Origin: Candidatus Woesearchaeota archaeon
GTDB taxonomy: Archaea; Nanoarchaeota; Nanoarchaeia; Woesearchaeales; JAGVZT01
Assembly: GCA_017608295.1 (NCBI GenBank)
Contig: JAFCGF010000047.1
Coordinates: 1 to 15,593 of the forward strand
Direction of reading: 5' to 3'
Length of the DNA: 15,593 nt
Part shown: positions 14,301 through 15,593 of the stretch, piece by piece
Layout: each line of letters opens with the position of its first letter
How positions within the stretch are numbered: the stretch's first letter is position 1
Translations under genes and position numbers: made by a program
Notes under the pieces: generated by a model
Database searches by the model: none
Told to the model about the DNA's origin: nothing
What the model saw: the letters and a program-made list of their open reading frames with translations, nothing else

Positions 14301-15593
14301 GGTCTGATCCAGGGTGTCAGTCGGGATCGCATTGTCGGAAAAGCCAGACACGTTTGGAGATGAACTGGTAACTGTCCAGGTAAACAGGGTTCCGGCAACA
14401 TTTGACTGTAGGGCCAACACGGTGGGTTGCCCATTACAAATAGCCGTATCCGGCGGATTGTTGGACAGATCCGGCACCGGGTAAACCGTCACCGTATAAT
14501 CTGTGACCAAACCATCACACCCGTTTGCGGTAGGAGTGATCTGGTAGGTCACCCATTCTATATCATATCCTGAATTCACCAGAGTCTGATCCAGGAAGGT
14601 GGCAGGTGTGACATTGTTTGCATATCCGGTGATGTTTGCGGATGAACCTGTTGCCGTCCAAGTAAATAGTGTTCCGGAAACATTTGACAACAGGTTAATT
14701 CCTGTGGGTTGTCCGCTGCATATCGCCGTATCTTTCGGATCGTTTGCCAGGTCAGGTGTCGGGTAAACGGTGGCGATGAAGTTGGAATCCGGACCATCGC
14801 AACCGTTTGCTGTCGGGGTGATCTGGTATGTGACAGTTTCGATGGTGTAACCGCTATTGGTGATCGCTTGTACGATCGATGGCCCGCTGTCGTCACTGAA
14901 CCCGCTCAGGTTCGGCGAACTGGGGGTGGTGGTCCAGGCATAAGTGGTGCCGGGAACAGTAGAGGTAAGCGGGAAGTTGGTGCTCGATTCGGAGCAGATA
15001 GCCTGAATGAGTGGATCGTTGTTTATGTATGGTGTTGGATTGATCGTAACGATCACACTATCCGGATCTCCGGCAGGACAACCAAAGGCTTCCGGTGTGG
15101 CCGTATAGGTAACTGTTTCAATGGTTGTTCCTGAATTGGTTATGGTTTGGTCGATCAGCGGCCCGCTTCCATTGGTATACCCGTTGAGATTTACCGAACT
15201 TGCATTAGCTGTCCAGGTGAAGGTCGCGCTGGTGACATGAGAGAGAACCTGTACGTTGGTGGTCTGGCCGTCGCAGATCGTTTCTGCTGGCGGGGTGAAG
15301 TAGACATCGGGTTGCGAAACGACGGTAGCCACGAAATCATATATTGAGCCGGTACAGCCATTGGCTGTTGGAGTGATGTGATAGGTGACGTTTTCTATAA
15401 GGAAGCCGGTGTTAGTGAGCATCTGGTCAATCAATGTTCCGCTTCCGGGACCCCAACCAATGATGTTGGCTGAACTGGGAGTGGCGGTCCAGCTGAAGTT
15501 GGCGCCGGCCACATTCGACAGCAACGTGATGTTGGTCGATGTTCCGTTGCAGAACTCGGAGAACATCGGGTCGTTGGATACATCCGGGATGGG
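11397..15593 (-). CDS. Giant secreted protein with at least 12 PKD-like repeats and C-terminal FISUMP domain (5' end outside window)
   Basis: The frame is open to the right edge. The bases before the first in-frame ATG (15566) encode PIPDVSNDP, the repeat pattern itself, so that ATG is internal and the gene is partial. Twelve PKD-like repeats of 92-95 residues (12228-15593) share C...G at the start, FTWTA, GY/GFS(D/N), IDQTL, VTYxxTPTANGC and Y-P-x-P at the end. Each has two cysteines about 65 residues apart. Repeats five to seven are nearly identical at their borders. Then come the 80-residue Ig-like module (11988-12227; GGIPLHGTYTGTGV) and FISUMP (11400-11987; QCWMAANLNYG, CPPGWHVPTEADWN, ending RCIRD). 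These match the other two FISUMP proteins without indels. The visible part is 1398 residues, so the full protein is larger. Export, surface exposure and an adhesin-like role are inferred from domain type; the missing N-terminus would carry any signal peptide. Confidence 0.93.
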   Translation of the reverse strand, partial: PIPDVSNDPMFSEFCNGTSTNITLLSNVAGANFSWTATPSSANIIGWGPGSGTLIDQMLTNTGFLIENVTYHITPTANGCTGSIYDFVATVVSQPDVYFTPPAETICDGQTTNVQVLSHVTSATFTWTANASSVNLNGYTNGSGPLIDQTITNSGTTIETVTYTATPEAFGCPAGDPDSVIVTINPTPYINNDPLIQAICSESSTNFPLTSTVPGTTYAWTTTPSSPNLSGFSDDSGPSIVQAITNSGYTIETVTYQITPTANGCDGPDSNFIATVYPTPDLANDPKDTAICSGQPTGINLLSNVSGTLFTWTATGSSANITGYANNVTPATFLDQTLVNSGYDIEWVTYQITPTANGCDGLVTDYTVTVYPVPDLSNNPPDTAICNGQPTVLALQSNVAGTLFTWTVTSSSPNVSGFSDNAIPTDTLDQTLTNSGYTIEWVTYQVTPTANGCDGLVTDYTVTVYPVPDLSNNPPDTAICNGQPTGLPLQSNVAGTLFTWTATGSSLNVTGYSDNTTPTTMLDQTLTNTGYDIEWVTYQVTPAANGCDGLVTDYTVTVYPVPDLSNNPPDTAICNGQPTGLPLHSNVAGTLFTWTATASSPNVEGYSDNSLPTTLLNQTLTNSGYTIEWVTYQITPTANDCDGIVWDYIVTIYPTANLSNSPAFQSQCNGQSTGLTLQSNVANTTFTWRAFANSANITGFSDNTGPGAVSIDQTLYNGGYDIDTVTYRLMPNANTCNGDSTDYKVVVFPIPDMSNDPPASQVCNSTPTGVTLTSHVTNTTFTWTCTPSSGNITGWSNNSTPTTSLNQTLVNNGLLIETVTYTMTPSANGCIGPDTNYVVTVVQSPDVYFNPPAETICSEAISNIEILSHVPGTTFDWTTFASSPNLTGFSDGSGDTIAQMVTNSGTTIETVTYTVSPTAWGCPPGLSQNVILTVNPEPAITNTDTTFWICSSTSTSIVPQSSVPNSSYEWIATGSSANVTGYSDGAGMTIVQQLVNTGFDLETVTYSITPIANNCSGDAREFVVTVYPVADTYFDPNGEAICSGETCNINILSHVTGSTYTWTASGSSPNVTGYSGGSGDLIQQTMINHAYDIESVTYMVSPTANGCPGTPSQVEVTVNPWPAVDYSICNDITTTTDGQAIELKGGIPLHGTYTGTGVSNGIFYPGIAGEGVHNIIYTYTNDMGCIRIDSVTISVMAPVFFTCGDNLTDIRDGQIYPTVQLETQCWMAANLNYGNVIASSQVQRDNCIFEKYCISDNPANCTTYGGLYQWDEMMNYADNSGAQGFCPPGWHVPTEADWNILFNIYISSGFAGNALKATGYSGFNALQEGVRFHNSVWNFLSTNPELRSTLIWSSTARGSDKAWAHGMNEVVADIEFTPSVSYYPSSRINAFSIRCIRD
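13843..13937. repeat. Conserved junction block, copy A (95 bp)
   Basis: A 95-bp block, nearly identical to 14125-14219 and 14407-14501 and spaced exactly 282 bp from the next copy, spans the border between two PKD-like repeats. It contains a perfect 9-bp inverted repeat GGGCAACCC / GGGTTGCCC around GGT (13848-13868). Confidence 0.85.
14125..14219. repeat. Conserved junction block, copy B (95 bp)
   Basis: It differs from copy A at only a few positions and keeps the perfect 9-bp inverted repeat (14130-14150). Confidence 0.85.
14407..14501. repeat. Conserved junction block, copy C (95 bp)
   Basis: It is nearly identical to copies A and B, but the left arm of the inverted repeat is changed (GGGCCAACAC), which breaks the hairpin and alters the encoded residues (TVLALQ instead of TGLPLQ). 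Confidence 0.85.

Larger units (their letters stand above)
12228..15593 (-). repeat. Array of at least 12 PKD-like domain repeats
   Basis: Repeat boundaries, read on the minus strand, fall at about 15308, 15029, 14753, 14471, 14189, 13907, 13625, 13340, 13058, 12779 and 12503. Units are about 276-285 bp. The four units from 14753 down to 13626 are each 94 codons (282 bp) and are the most alike. Confidence 0.88.

Noticed and set aside
15564..15566. ATG at 15566 as the true start of the giant PKD-repeat protein
   Set aside because: It lies inside a PKD-like repeat, the nine preceding codons also match the repeat pattern, and no signal peptide follows.

Overview
The window looks like a stretch of a Bacteroidota (Bacteroidetes) chromosome, probably an environmental Bacteroidales-like lineage. 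This rests on several features: a choice-of-anchor L N-terminus, long arrays of PKD-like repeats, C-terminal FISUMP (Fibrobacter succinogenes major paralogous) domains, a PepSY-like periplasmic protein, near absence of Shine-Dalgarno motifs, and 7-bp tandem repeats between genes. The genus cannot be named. Every supported gene is on the minus strand, so transcription runs right to left. I found no tRNA, rRNA, CRISPR array, transposase or plus-strand gene.

In transcription order there are five genes. (1) 15593-11397: the 3' part of a very large secreted protein with at least 12 PKD-like repeats ending in FISUMP; its 5' end is outside the window. (2) 11238-10594: a small exported protein with two PepSY-like/BLIP-like modules. 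(3) 10359-6901: an 1152-residue secreted protein with an unassigned N-terminus, Ig-like modules and FISUMP. (4) about 6704-2481: a roughly 1400-residue secreted protein with choice-of-anchor L, Calx-beta, seven PKD-like repeats and FISUMP. (5) 1501 to beyond position 1: a fourth large secreted protein (jelly-roll-like N-terminus, PKD, PKD-like repeat), whose frame is broken by an exact 34-bp tandem duplication. The three complete C-termini share a cassette of exactly 276 residues (80-residue Ig-like module plus 196-residue FISUMP) behind unrelated N-termini. No ordinary type IX secretion C-terminal signal is visible.

The non-coding DNA is rich in repeats. Between genes 4 and 5 (1535-2480) lies a two-armed array of REP/MITE-like palindromes and 41-bp units, with the right arm inverted relative to the left. 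The 3' ends of the four genes whose stops are visible carry 7-bp tandem repeats of differing sequence, in three cases running directly into the stop codon. A further heptamer array lies in frame inside gene 4.

Together the genes look like a cluster of surface or secreted adhesin-like proteins assembled from exchangeable modules. That role is inferred from domain content only. The most unusual points are the constant C-terminal cassette, the heptamer arrays at stop codons, DNA-level conservation of domain junctions in the largest gene, and the duplication-broken fourth gene.
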